Below, piece by piece: positions 44,039 to 51,748 of a stretch of DNA of 64,000 bases. The position numbers and the translations under genes are program-made. How positions within the stretch are numbered: the first letter of the stretch is position 1; each line of letters begins with the position of its first letter. The stretch comes from Actinomadura nitritigenes (GTDB taxonomy: Bacteria; Actinomycetota; Actinomycetes; Streptosporangiales; Streptosporangiaceae), in the NCBI RefSeq assembly GCF_017573545.1, contig NZ_JAGEOK010000003.1:310001-374000 (forward strand). Direction: 5' to 3'. The notes under the pieces were generated by a model. That model was not told the DNA's origin, ran no database searches, and saw nothing but the letters and a program-made list of their open reading frames with translations.

Positions 44039-44709
44039 GCCGCCGCACCGGCGCGGCGCGCGCGATCGGCTTCGTGCTCGGGACGCTCCTCTGCGCCGCC
44101 CTCGTCCTTCCGCTGGCCCCGCAGAGCGCCTCCGCCTGCGACGTCGGCTACGAGTACAAGCCGACCGTCGATCTCAAGCACTTCGGGCACACCCGCGCCT
44201 GCTCGACGTCCACGTCCCTTGGCGGCGCCACCATCGTCGCCGTCCTGGCCCTGGGAGCCCTCGCCGCCGCCGGCGCGATGGCCTTCAAACGCGGCGCCGC
44301 GGCGGTCGGCGCCTCTTCCGCCGGTCCCGGTCCCTCCCCGGCCCTGATCGCCTACCTGCGGGCGACGGGCCTGTCCTTCCCCGCACGGTCGTCAGGTCCC
44401 CCGCCCGGAGCGCCCCCGTACCAGCCGCCGGGTCCCGTGCAGGGACGGCCCGCGCCGCCGTATCCGCCGCATCCCGGCTACCCGCAGCCTCCTGCCGCAG
44501 GAGGTCCCGGACCGGTACCTCCGCAGGCGCCTCCCGGCCCCCGGACCGTGCCCCCGCAGGCACCGCCCGGCTGGACCGTGCCCCCGCAGGCACCGCCGCC
44601 GGGCGTCGCGCCGGGCCCGTGGAGCCCCCGGCCACCGCAGGGCCCGAGTCCGCAGCCTCCTCCCCCTCAGCCGCGCCCCGACGGCGAAGGCCCCCGCCCA
44701 GCGCCCTAA
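44035..44709 (+). CDS. Membrane protein with Cys pair and Pro-rich cytoplasmic tail
   Basis: 224 residues. It has a signal peptide-like start (AIGFVLGTLLCAALVLPLA, cut near ASA-CD), a short outside segment with two cysteines (ACDVGYEYKP and TRACSTST) that may form a disulfide, a membrane helix (GGATIVAVLALGALAAAGAM), then about 125 residues of Pro-rich sequence on the inside. The family is unknown. ATG 44035 overlaps the previous stop by 4 bp. The topology mirrors the other members of this operon. Confidence 0.65.
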   Translation: MSRRTGAARAIGFVLGTLLCAALVLPLAPQSASACDVGYEYKPTVDLKHFGHTRACSTSTSLGGATIVAVLALGALAAAGAMAFKRGAAAVGASSAGPGPSPALIAYLRATGLSFPARSSGPPPGAPPYQPPGPVQGRPAPPYPPHPGYPQPPAAGGPGPVPPQAPPGPRTVPPQAPPGWTVPPQAPPPGVAPGPWSPRPPQGPSPQPPPPQPRPDGEGPRPAP

Positions 44710-44810
44710 CCACTCCCTGCGGACGCACGGCCGGCGCGTGCGTCCACGACGCCGATCCCCCTCCCGCCTGACCTTCCGCCAGGAGCAGGACGACCGCCAA
44801 GGAGGCGACG

Positions 44811-47342
44811 ATGCGCATCCGCCCCGCCGGACGGCCGGCACGGCCGGGCCGCCGGCTCGCCGCGGTCCTGGCGGCGGCCCTGGTCGCCCTCGCCGCCGCG
44901 AGCCCGGGCGCGTCGGCGGCCCGGACGGCTCCCTCGGCCGCACGCGCGCCGGCCGCCTGGACGGCCCCGGCCGCGTCCGGTGGAGGACCCGACCTCGGCA
45001 ACGTGTCGCTGTTCTGGACGGCCCGCGGCCGCGTCATCCTCGACAAGATCGTCAAGGACGAGTATCTGGCGCAGTTCAACACCACCTACGCCGCCACCTG
45101 GCTGGCGCTGCCCGACGTGTCCCCGGCGGCCGCCGGGGAGGTCGACCAGATCCTGCGGGACAACTGGGGGCAGAACGAGGAGGCGGGCACCGAGGTCCAG
45201 GTCGTGGCGGCGCAGACGATCGAGAAGAACGACCCGGAGCTCTACGCGGAGCTGCGCGCGGCGAAGGAGATCGTCCCGAACGGCACCGTCCTCCAGACCG
45301 TCGGACGCAACTGGTCGCAGGCACCGGGCAAGAACAACGGCCTCCTCGCGCTGCACGCCGAGATCATGGCGCTCAAGGCCCAGGTGAAGGCGAAGTACGT
45401 CGAGGCGGCGCTGAAGGCCGGGAAGACGCCGGCGCAGATCAAGGCTTCGCTGCGCAAGCTCGACGCCCAGCTCAGGAAGCGCGGTGAGGGCACCGCGTAC
45501 CGCACCGAACTGCAGCGGGCCCGCAAGCTCGATCATGTGAAGATCACGAAGACCGAGCTCTCCGCCGGTGACCTGGTCACGAACCAGCCCTGCGGCAACA
45601 AGTCGGGCTCGAGGTGCAGCGCCATCGCCAAGGACGCCGACTACGTCGTCCCGACCCAGACCATGGGCGGTCTCGCCATCGGCACGGACTACCTGCTCGC
45701 CGTCCTGCACCGGACCGACGACGCGCTGGCGCGGCAGGACGAGGCCGCCGCACTGGAGTGGGCCGGCCATCTCACCGAGATCGCGAAGGGCCTCCAGGCG
45801 ACCTACGAGACCGGCGTCGCGGGCTCCAAGCCGACGGCCAAGGTGCAACTGCTCACCGCGGCGCGCAAGCAGGCGATGGACATCCTGAAGAAGGAGGACT
45901 TCAACTACCGCTACAAGGACCAGCCGAAGGTCGCCGACAAGGTGAACGAGTCGCGGAAGGCCCTCAACAAGTACGGCGAAGGCCCCACGCAGGTCCAGAA
46001 ACGCGTCGACGAGGCCAAGAAGGACGACCAGAAAAAGAAGAAACAGGCGTGCGCCGTGACGGGAATGATCCTGCCGGTCCCCGGACTGCGGGCGGCGGCG
46101 CCGGCGGCGTTCCCGTTGAAGGACCCGTGCGACGGTGAGGAGGAGAGCGGGCTCGTCAAGGGCCTCATGTCCGGCGACCTTGGCGGGGTCGACTTCTCCA
46201 CGTTGCAGATGCGCTACATGTCCGACGACGGCGGCCACGTGAAGTACTCCTTCTCCGGCCGCCCGGGCGCCCCCGGGGTCGTGCAGGACGTCGGGTCGGG
46301 CTTCGACGCGGTCGCGGCCGGCAACGCCGACCTGCGGACGTGGCTGGTGCTGGACCCGAGCAAGTTCTGGGTCAACCTCAACCCCACCGAACCCGACCGG
46401 ATCGTCGACCCGGCCCTCGGGCGGACGAACGCCGGCCGGGCCCTGCTCGACGCCGACTACCAGATGAAGCGCACCGCCGGGAAGCTGCTGGACCCGAACA
46501 CCGGGGTCGGGGCGAAGTACTGGGACGCGATGGAGGCCGCCTCGGACAAGCCCTGCGCCGAGACCCGGCTGTGGATCGTGCCCGGCGACGTCGAGGTGCG
46601 CGAGGACGGCTCGTCCCTGTACATCCTGAAGGCGGACCTCGCGGTGAAGGCCCAGGCGACCGATATCGGCAACACCGGCAAGCTGTCCTGCGCGACCGAC
46701 CCCGCGACGCAGGCGCGCAGCGAGCGGCTGGAGCAGACGCTGATCGTGCCGGAGGTGGCCAAGGCGGTCAATACCGACCCGGCGTACGCGCCGATCCGCC
46801 GCGCGTTCCTGGCCCGCGTCGTCGCGCAGTGGATCCGCAAGCGGCACGGCGACGGCCACCGCACGTCGTTCGACGGCCTCATCGGCTCGGGCGACCTCGG
46901 CTCGGCGCAGCTCACGGACGGGTGGCGGCCCCGGCAGGTCTACGACTCCTACGTCCGTTCCATCCAGAACGGCGACTTCACCTTCACCCGGACCGTGGAA
47001 CGAGGCGGCGTGCGGATGCGGATGCGGATCGTGACCGGCGGTGTCGACTTCGGCAAGGTCCCGATGACGCCGGTCGACGCCGCGCGGATGGACCGCGAGC
47101 ATCCGGGGCTTCCGCGGACGGTGCGGGCGTCCGCGTCCCGCCCCACGTCCGCCGCGGACGGTTCGATCTGGCTGGGCGGGACCGACGCGTCGCCGGACAA
47201 CGGGCTGTGGTCCCGGACGTCCGGCACCGTGCGGGCGTTCGCGAACGGGCGTACCGGCGTCGCGGCGATCATCGTGGTCGCGCTCGTGGTGGTGGTCTTC
47301 GGCCTCCGCACCGGTTCCGGGCGCCGGCGCCGGGCGTCGTGA
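44811..47342 (+). CDS. Large secreted, C-terminally anchored protein of unknown function
   Basis: 843 residues. Signal peptide with an Arg-rich start and a hydrophobic core (LAAVLAAALVALAAASPGAS). An outside body follows, with charged helical segments (about 160-400), cysteines at CGNKSGSRC and CAVTG...DPC, and a middle region LLDADYQMKRTAGKLLDPNT, then LWIVPGDVEV. The end is a membrane helix with a basic tail (AAIIVVALVVVVFGL). The DADYxMKR region reminds me of planctomycete DUF1598 proteins, but this is an unchecked memory. It is the last gene of the 42165-47342 operon, starting 101 bp after the previous stop and followed by a good terminator. Confidence 0.65.
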   Translation: MRIRPAGRPARPGRRLAAVLAAALVALAAASPGASAARTAPSAARAPAAWTAPAASGGGPDLGNVSLFWTARGRVILDKIVKDEYLAQFNTTYAATWLALPDVSPAAAGEVDQILRDNWGQNEEAGTEVQVVAAQTIEKNDPELYAELRAAKEIVPNGTVLQTVGRNWSQAPGKNNGLLALHAEIMALKAQVKAKYVEAALKAGKTPAQIKASLRKLDAQLRKRGEGTAYRTELQRARKLDHVKITKTELSAGDLVTNQPCGNKSGSRCSAIAKDADYVVPTQTMGGLAIGTDYLLAVLHRTDDALARQDEAAALEWAGHLTEIAKGLQATYETGVAGSKPTAKVQLLTAARKQAMDILKKEDFNYRYKDQPKVADKVNESRKALNKYGEGPTQVQKRVDEAKKDDQKKKKQACAVTGMILPVPGLRAAAPAAFPLKDPCDGEEESGLVKGLMSGDLGGVDFSTLQMRYMSDDGGHVKYSFSGRPGAPGVVQDVGSGFDAVAAGNADLRTWLVLDPSKFWVNLNPTEPDRIVDPALGRTNAGRALLDADYQMKRTAGKLLDPNTGVGAKYWDAMEAASDKPCAETRLWIVPGDVEVREDGSSLYILKADLAVKAQATDIGNTGKLSCATDPATQARSERLEQTLIVPEVAKAVNTDPAYAPIRRAFLARVVAQWIRKRHGDGHRTSFDGLIGSGDLGSAQLTDGWRPRQVYDSYVRSIQNGDFTFTRTVERGGVRMRMRIVTGGVDFGKVPMTPVDAARMDREHPGLPRTVRASASRPTSAADGSIWLGGTDASPDNGLWSRTSGTVRAFANGRTGVAAIIVVALVVVVFGLRTGSGRRRRAS

Positions 47343-47360
47343 CGGCCCGCGAAAGCAGAA

Positions 47361-47394
47361 GACCGCGGGTCCGAACGGATCCGCGGTCGCTTTT
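47361..47394 (+). terminator. Rho-independent terminator of the surface-protein operon
   Basis: GACCGCGGGTCC and GGATCCGCGGTC form a 12-bp stem (one G-U) with a GAAC loop, followed by GCTTTT. It lies 18 bp after the operon stop and just before the tRNA-Glu gene on the other strand. Confidence 0.85.
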
Positions 47395-47402
47395 CCCTGA
47401 TG

Positions 47403-47475
47403 TACCCCCGAGCGGATTCGAACCGCCGTTACCGCCTTGAGAGGGCGGCGTCCTAGGCCACTAGACGACGGGGGC
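47403..47475 (-). tRNA. tRNA-Glu (CUC), copy 1
   Basis: 73 nt, acceptor GCCCCCG/CGGGGGT with A73. The anticodon arm CCGCC-CTCTCAA-GGCGG reads CTC (Glu). The T arm is GGCGG-TTCGAAT-CCGCT. It is identical to the copy at 47694-47766. CCA is not encoded. Confidence 0.95.
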
Positions 47476-47593
47476 AGGACTGTCGGCCTTGGCGGTCTCC
47501 CGCTCGGGCCTCGCCCAGCTTACCGGACCCGGACCCCCACCTCGAACCGAATTTCACTCCGGAACCGGTGCGCCCAGCGGCTCGCGCGGCGGA

Positions 47594-47629
47594 GCCGCGC
47601 ACCAGGGGTTCCAGGGGGTCGCCCCCTGG
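47594..47629 (+). repeat. Intergenic repeat module, copy c
   Basis: GCCGCGCACCAGGGGTTCCA followed by a CCAGGGGG-TCG-CCCCCTGG hairpin. It matches the last module of copies a (18479-18506) and b (21321-21354), and sits between the two tRNA-Glu genes. Confidence 0.55.
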
Positions 47630-47693
47630 GCAAACACAAAGAGCGGTGGCGACGTCGGCCGGAGGCCGACGAGCACACCGCTCGCAGCGAACG

Positions 47694-47766
47694 TACCCCC
47701 GAGCGGATTCGAACCGCCGTTACCGCCTTGAGAGGGCGGCGTCCTAGGCCACTAGACGACGGGGGC
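47694..47766 (-). tRNA. tRNA-Glu (CUC), copy 2
   Basis: 73 nt, identical to the copy 218 bp away. The anticodon is CTC. It lies 22 bp downstream of the tRNA-Gln gene in transcription order. Confidence 0.95.
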
Positions 47767-47788
47767 CTGTCCACGAAGGTGGACGGAG

Positions 47789-47860
47789 CTGGGGTACCAG
47801 GACTCGAACCTAGACTAAGTGAACCAGAATCACTCGTGCTGCCGATTACACCATACCCCA
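47789..47860 (-). tRNA. tRNA-Gln (CUG)
   Basis: 72 nt. The acceptor is TGGGGTA/TACCCCA with G73 as usual for tRNA-Gln. The anticodon loop TTCTGGT reads CTG (Gln). It is the first of the Gln-Glu-Glu cluster on the minus strand. CCA is not encoded. Confidence 0.95.
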
Positions 47861-47963
47861 GTGCGGTACGGGCTTCCCGGCCGTTTCCGGCTGGTCGCTC
47901 GCGCCTCGAAGAGAATACAGGACAGCGGGTCAGCGGCCAAAACGATTGCCGCCGCGGGCGGGA

Positions 47964-48596
47964 TCAGCGGCTGAAGTCGGGCGGGCCCACGTGCTCGTCG
48001 CCCCACTCGACGAGGGGGCGCAGGCGGCGCCAGGCGTCCCGGACGCGGGTGACGACCTCGGGCGTCGCCATCCAGGGGTCCGCGGGCCATCCCTCGTGGG
48101 CGTAGAGGGAGCGGTGGCGGAGCAGCTCCAGGCGGGGGTGGTCCTCGGGAGTGCCGCGGGGACGGGTCTTGAGGCGGTCCCCGGCGATCTCGAGGCCGGC
48201 GGCGCGCAGGTCGTCCACGATGGCCTGGAGCCGCTTGCCGGACGAGTCGGAGCCGACGGCGGCCCGGTAGCGGCGGAGCTGCTCCGGCGTGGGCGCGTAC
48301 ATGCCGCCGGCGACCATCAGCCCGTCGGCGTCGATCTGGACGTAGAAGCCGCCGCTGTGACCGCCCTGGTGGGTCTTGTAGGGCGTCTTGTCCTTGCTGA
48401 AGCGGACGTCGCGGTAGGGGCGGAACAGCTTGACCGCGCCGAACTCCTCCTCCAGTTCGGCGCACAGGTCGGCCATCGGGCCGCGGACGTGTTCGTCGTA
48501 GACCCGGCGGTTGGCCGTCCAGTAGGACTTGCTGTTGTCGGCGAGGAGGCCCTCGTAGAACTCGAACGCCTCGCCGCTGAAGCCGGTGAACGCCAT
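47964..48596 (-). CDS. DUF2461 family protein
   Basis: 210 residues: FSGEAFEFYEGLLADNSKSY near the N-terminus, RDVRFSKDKTPYKTHQG (about 65-81), and GGFYVQIDADGLMVAGGMY (about 84-102). These match the DUF2461 (YfhO/conserved hypothetical TIGR02453-type) family, whose biochemical role is unknown. The ATG follows GGGGGAGG. It is transcribed toward the tRNA-Gln gene and lies 55 bp downstream of the FAH gene. Confidence 0.9.
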   Translation of the reverse strand: MAFTGFSGEAFEFYEGLLADNSKSYWTANRRVYDEHVRGPMADLCAELEEEFGAVKLFRPYRDVRFSKDKTPYKTHQGGHSGGFYVQIDADGLMVAGGMYAPTPEQLRRYRAAVGSDSSGKRLQAIVDDLRAAGLEIAGDRLKTRPRGTPEDHPRLELLRHRSLYAHEGWPADPWMATPEVVTRVRDAWRRLRPLVEWGDEHVGPPDFSR

Positions 48597-48650
48597 GACC
48601 TCCCCCTTCGTACGGCGTCCCCAGCTTAGGGACGCCGTACGACAGCGGGG

Positions 48651-49415
48651 TCAGTCGCGGGCGACGACGCGGTTGGTGAGGGCGCCGACGTTCTCGACGG
48701 TGACCGTGACCTCGTCGCCGATCTCCAGGGGGCCGACGCCGGCGGGCGTGCCGGTGAGGATGACGTCGCCGGGCAGCAGGGTCATGACCTGGCTGACGTA
48801 CTCGACCAGGCTGGGAACGTCGTGCAGCAGCAGCGACGTGCGCGACTCCTGGCGGACCTCCCCGTTGACGGTGGTGGAGATCGCGAGGTCGGACGGGTCG
48901 GCCTCGGTCTCGATCCACGGGCCGAGGGGGCAGAAGGTGTCGAAGCCCTTCGCCCGCGTCCACTGCCCGTCCTTCTTCTGCAGGTCGCGGGCGGTGACGT
49001 CGTTCGCGCAGGTGTAGCCGAGGATGACGTCGGCGGCGCGGGCGGCGGGGACCTCGCGGCACATGCGGCCGATCACCACGGCGAGCTCGCCCTCGTGGTC
49101 GACGCGCTCGGAGAGCTTCTCCGGGTAGGCGATCGCCTCGCCGGGCCCGATCACCGCCGTGGACGGCTTGGCGAAGATCACCGGTTCGGCGGGCGGCTCG
49201 CCGCCCATCTCGCGGGCGTGGTCGGCGTAGTTCTTGCCGATCGCGATGACCTTGCTGGGCAGGATCGGGGCCAGCAGCCGGACGTCGGCGAGCGGGAAGC
49301 GCTGTCCGGTGAAGGTCAGGTCACCGAAGGGGTGGGCCGCGACGGCGGCGATGGTGTTCTCCTCCACCACGCCGAAGGACATGCCCTCGTCGGTGGAGAA
49401 CCTGGCGATACGCAT
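48651..49415 (-). CDS. Fumarylacetoacetate hydrolase family protein
   Basis: 254 residues. It has IGKNYADHAREMGGEPPAEP (about 60-79), the metal ligands in DHEGELAVVIG (about 107-117), CANDVTARDLQ, and LLPGDVILTGTPAGVGPLE (about 212-230). The family hydrolyses or hydrates C-C bonds in catabolic intermediates (FAH, HpcE-type isomerase/decarboxylase, acylpyruvase). At this size, acylpyruvase-like activity is plausible, but the substrate is not known. The first 40 residues form the usual FAH N-terminal strand domain. Confidence 0.92.
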   Translation of the reverse strand: MRIARFSTDEGMSFGVVEENTIAAVAAHPFGDLTFTGQRFPLADVRLLAPILPSKVIAIGKNYADHAREMGGEPPAEPVIFAKPSTAVIGPGEAIAYPEKLSERVDHEGELAVVIGRMCREVPAARAADVILGYTCANDVTARDLQKKDGQWTRAKGFDTFCPLGPWIETEADPSDLAISTTVNGEVRQESRTSLLLHDVPSLVEYVSQVMTLLPGDVILTGTPAGVGPLEIGDEVTVTVENVGALTNRVVARD

Positions 49416-49437
49416 GGTCGAGAGCCTAGTACGCGGC

Positions 49438-50295
49438 TCAGAAGCCGCACGCGGCGCCGTTGAACAGGCACGCGCGCGGCGCCGCCGGGGCGCCGGACGC
49501 GCCGAACTGGACGTCCATGGTGCCGCCGGGCGGGATCGGGTCGGCGCCGTCGGCGTTCACGATCACCGGATGGGACCCGCCCCGGACGAGCCGGGCGTCC
49601 CAGACGCTCCGGACGTCGGCGCCGGGCGCGTCGAAGCTCACCCGCCACGTCTGCATGGGACGTCCGGTGCGGTTGGTGATGACGAACCGGCCTTCGTAGT
49701 AGCCGTCGTCCCGCTGGACGAGCCGGTAGGTGATGCCGCTGCCGGTCACCACCGACCCCGGGGACCCCGCCGGAGCACCGGGCGCGGGACGGCCCGAGGC
49801 CGGAGCGCGGGTCTTGGCCGGCGTCCCGGCGGCGTCCTCGCCGCCGTCGGATCCGCCTCCGCTGAACAGCGATACCGCGCCCAGCGCCACGGCCATCACC
49901 AGTGCGGCGGCGACCAGCGCCAGGAGGACCGGGAAGCGCCGCAGCCACGCGGCACCCTTCTCCCACGCCGGGGGCGCACCGGACCCGGCGAGCACCGGAT
50001 CCGGCACGGGGCCCCCGGCGTTCCGCGGCCCCGCGATCAGCCGATCGTCCGGGTCGGGCGCCGGCGCCTCGCCGGCCGGTTCGGGCCGGTCGGGCGCCGT
50101 CGCGTCCGGATCGTCCCCGCCGGTGGGCTCGGACACGCCGGCGGGCGGCGCTGGCTCGGAGACGCCGGCGGGCGGCGCTTCGCCGGTCTCCACCGGCGGA
50201 TCCGCCGCGGCGGCCTCGGCCGGACGGGCGGGACGCAGGAACTCGACGGTGGTCGTGTGGTCGGGGGGCACGTAGCCGGGCTCGTCGCCGCTCAA
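49438..50295 (-). CDS. Membrane-anchored protein with CBM2-like domain (paralogue of 1230-2180)
   Basis: 285 residues from TTG 50295 (AGGAGGG 7 nt upstream). A Pro/Glu/Ala-rich cytoplasmic part (1-115) leads to one membrane helix (FPVLLALVAAALVMAVALGA, about 120-140). A Ser/Gly/Pro-rich linker and a C-terminal beta domain (about 185-285) follow, with YEGRFVITNRTGRPMQTWRV, SVWDARLVRGG and the cysteine pair CLFNGAACGF. The layout and terminal cysteine pattern repeat those of the protein at 1230-2180. Function unknown, perhaps envelope polysaccharide binding. Confidence 0.7.
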   Translation of the reverse strand: MSGDEPGYVPPDHTTTVEFLRPARPAEAAAADPPVETGEAPPAGVSEPAPPAGVSEPTGGDDPDATAPDRPEPAGEAPAPDPDDRLIAGPRNAGGPVPDPVLAGSGAPPAWEKGAAWLRRFPVLLALVAAALVMAVALGAVSLFSGGGSDGGEDAAGTPAKTRAPASGRPAPGAPAGSPGSVVTGSGITYRLVQRDDGYYEGRFVITNRTGRPMQTWRVSFDAPGADVRSVWDARLVRGGSHPVIVNADGADPIPPGGTMDVQFGASGAPAAPRACLFNGAACGF

Positions 50296-50380
50296 CTCCT
50301 CGCCCTCCTGTGGCCGGGTCTCATGGAGTCCGACGGCGGGCGCGACGATCAGGTTCGAGGGGAACGCCGGAAATGTCCAC

Positions 50381-50752
50381 TCAGCACTGCTGGCCGGCGG
50401 GCTCCAGCCCCCGGCGGGCGGCCCGCCGCTGGTGCCGGTTGAGCATGTCGGTGATCAGCTCGATCGCGTCCGGGGTGGCGATGTCCTGGGCGCCGCTGAG
50501 CCAGCGGGTGGCCTCGGCGAGCAGGTCCTCGGCGGACCCGTCGGCGCCGTCGTCGGCCATCCGGCCGAGCACCGCGCCGAGCCGCAGCGCCGCGGCGTCG
50601 TGCCCGGACTCGGCGGCCCGGCGGAACCAGTCGGCGGCCTGCCCGAGATCGCCCTCGCACTCGTAGATCTCGCCCAGCCCGAAGGCGACGTCGGCCCAGG
50701 ATCCGTCCGTGGGACGCCCGAGGTCCTCGGGACTCCAGGGTCGGACAGGCAT
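50381..50752 (-). CDS. Small Sel1/TPR repeat protein
   Basis: 123 residues. AFGLGEIYECEGDLGQAADW and FRRAAESGHDAAALRLGAVL form Sel1/TPR-type helical pairs, followed by two more helices. It is probably a protein-protein interaction module. It has no signal peptide. ATG 50752 has GGAGT upstream. It lies 85 bp before the CBM2-like gene in the same direction and may be co-transcribed. Confidence 0.78.
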   Translation of the reverse strand: MPVRPWSPEDLGRPTDGSWADVAFGLGEIYECEGDLGQAADWFRRAAESGHDAAALRLGAVLGRMADDGADGSAEDLLAEATRWLSGAQDIATPDAIELITDMLNRHQRRAARRGLEPAGQQC

Positions 50753-50880
50753 GCGATCACTCCGGTCGTTCGGCTACGGGACCACGGCGCGCGGGAACCT
50801 CACGCGTGCCGTGCGCGAACCATGGTGGCGGCGGCGCCCGAAATCCGCCACCGCTTTAGCCGGTTTTGTTGAAATATCCA

Positions 50881-50925
50881 CCTGACCGGGTGTCAGGAGC
50901 GAAAAGACGGTCGTCCGTTCGAACG
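50881..50925. other. Two hairpins in the 277-bp gap 50753-51029
   Basis: CCTGAC-CGGGT-GTCAGG (50881-50897) and the palindrome CGTTCGAACG (50916-50925, flanked by GGTCGT/ACGACC) are the only notable structures between the divergent Sel1-like and monooxygenase genes. The nearby TTTTGTTGAAATATCC stretch is AT-rich and may hold a promoter. Confidence 0.4.
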
Positions 50926-51029
50926 ACCGCCCCTCACGTCACCGCCCCGGCCGCCGCCGGAGGGGGGCGCGTCCCGGCTTCGGGCGCGGTGAGTACGGTG
51001 GGCACGACAAGACGTGAAGGGGGTCGAGC

Positions 51030-51383
51030 GTGTCCGTCGTGAAGATCAACGTCCTCACCGTGAACCCGGAGATGCGTGAGGAGATCGAGAAGCGCTTCGC
51101 CGGGCGGGCGGGGCTGGTGGAGTCCGCGGAGGGCTTCGAGGGCTTCGAGCTGCTGCGGCCCGTGGAGGGCCAGGACCGGTACCTGGTCTACACGAAGTGG
51201 CGCAGCGAGGAGGACTTCCAGCGCTGGACGCAGAGCCAGGCGTTCCAGCACGGGCACGCGCAGGCCGCCGCCGAACGCCCCGCCGGCCACGGCCACGGCC
51301 ACGGCCACGGCGGGCCCGCCGCGTCCGGCTCGGAGCTGTGGAGCTTCGAGGTCGTCGAGAGCGCCGGCCCCAAGCAGGGCTGA
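51030..51383 (+). CDS. Antibiotic biosynthesis monooxygenase (heme-degrading-like) family protein
   Basis: 117 residues from GTG 51030. It is a dimeric ferredoxin-like barrel: VVKINVLTVNPEMREEIEKR, FEGFELLRPVEG, YLVYTKWRSEEDFQRW. MhuD/IsdG-type enzymes of this fold degrade heme, and the N, W and H contact residues would need alignment to confirm. A His-rich insert (GHGHGHGHGG, about 92-101) is unusual and could bind metal. It is monocistronic. Confidence 0.8.
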   Translation: MSVVKINVLTVNPEMREEIEKRFAGRAGLVESAEGFEGFELLRPVEGQDRYLVYTKWRSEEDFQRWTQSQAFQHGHAQAAAERPAGHGHGHGHGGPAASGSELWSFEVVESAGPKQG

Positions 51384-51438
51384 CCTGCCGCGACGCGGCG
51401 GGCGCGCGCCCGGCGAGGGCCCGTGCCCGCCGCCGCGG

Positions 51439-51720
51439 TCACCCCTTCACCAGGTCCTGGTAGTCGGGGTGCTTCTCGATCCACTTCTTGATGAACGGGC
51501 AGAGCGGCACGACCGGGTCGCCCTTGGCGCGGACGTCGTCGAGCGCGCCGCGGGCGAGGGCGCTGCCGATGCCCTTGCCCTCGAAGGCGGGGTCGACCTC
51601 GGTGTGGGTGAACACGACCGCGCCGCCGCGCCGCTCGTACTCGGCGAACCCGGCGAGGCCGCCGTCCACCCGGATCTCGTAGCGGCCTTCTCCGGCATTG
51701 TCGCTGATCTCGGTGCTCAT
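51439..51720 (-). CDS. Small GNAT (YjdJ-type) N-acetyltransferase-like protein
   Basis: 93 residues from ATG 51720. It is the minimal GNAT fold seen in YjdJ-like proteins: GRYEIRVDGGLAGFAEYERR, VFTHTEVDPAFEGKGIGSAL (acyl-CoA loop EGKGIGSAL), and the family end CPFIKKWIEKHPDYQDLV. It should bind acetyl-CoA, but the acceptor is unknown. A GTG at 51738 gives a 6-residue longer form. It lies 29 bp after the cimA stop, same direction. Confidence 0.9.
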   Translation of the reverse strand: MSTEISDNAGEGRYEIRVDGGLAGFAEYERRGGAVVFTHTEVDPAFEGKGIGSALARGALDDVRAKGDPVVPLCPFIKKWIEKHPDYQDLVKG

Positions 51721-51748
51721 CCCCCGATCATGCCCCACGCCGCGCGGG

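Noticed and set aside
44285..45085. Minus-strand frame opposite the Pro-rich tail and secreted protein genes
   Set aside because: It is antisense to Pro codon runs, which give Gly/Arg-rich artefacts.
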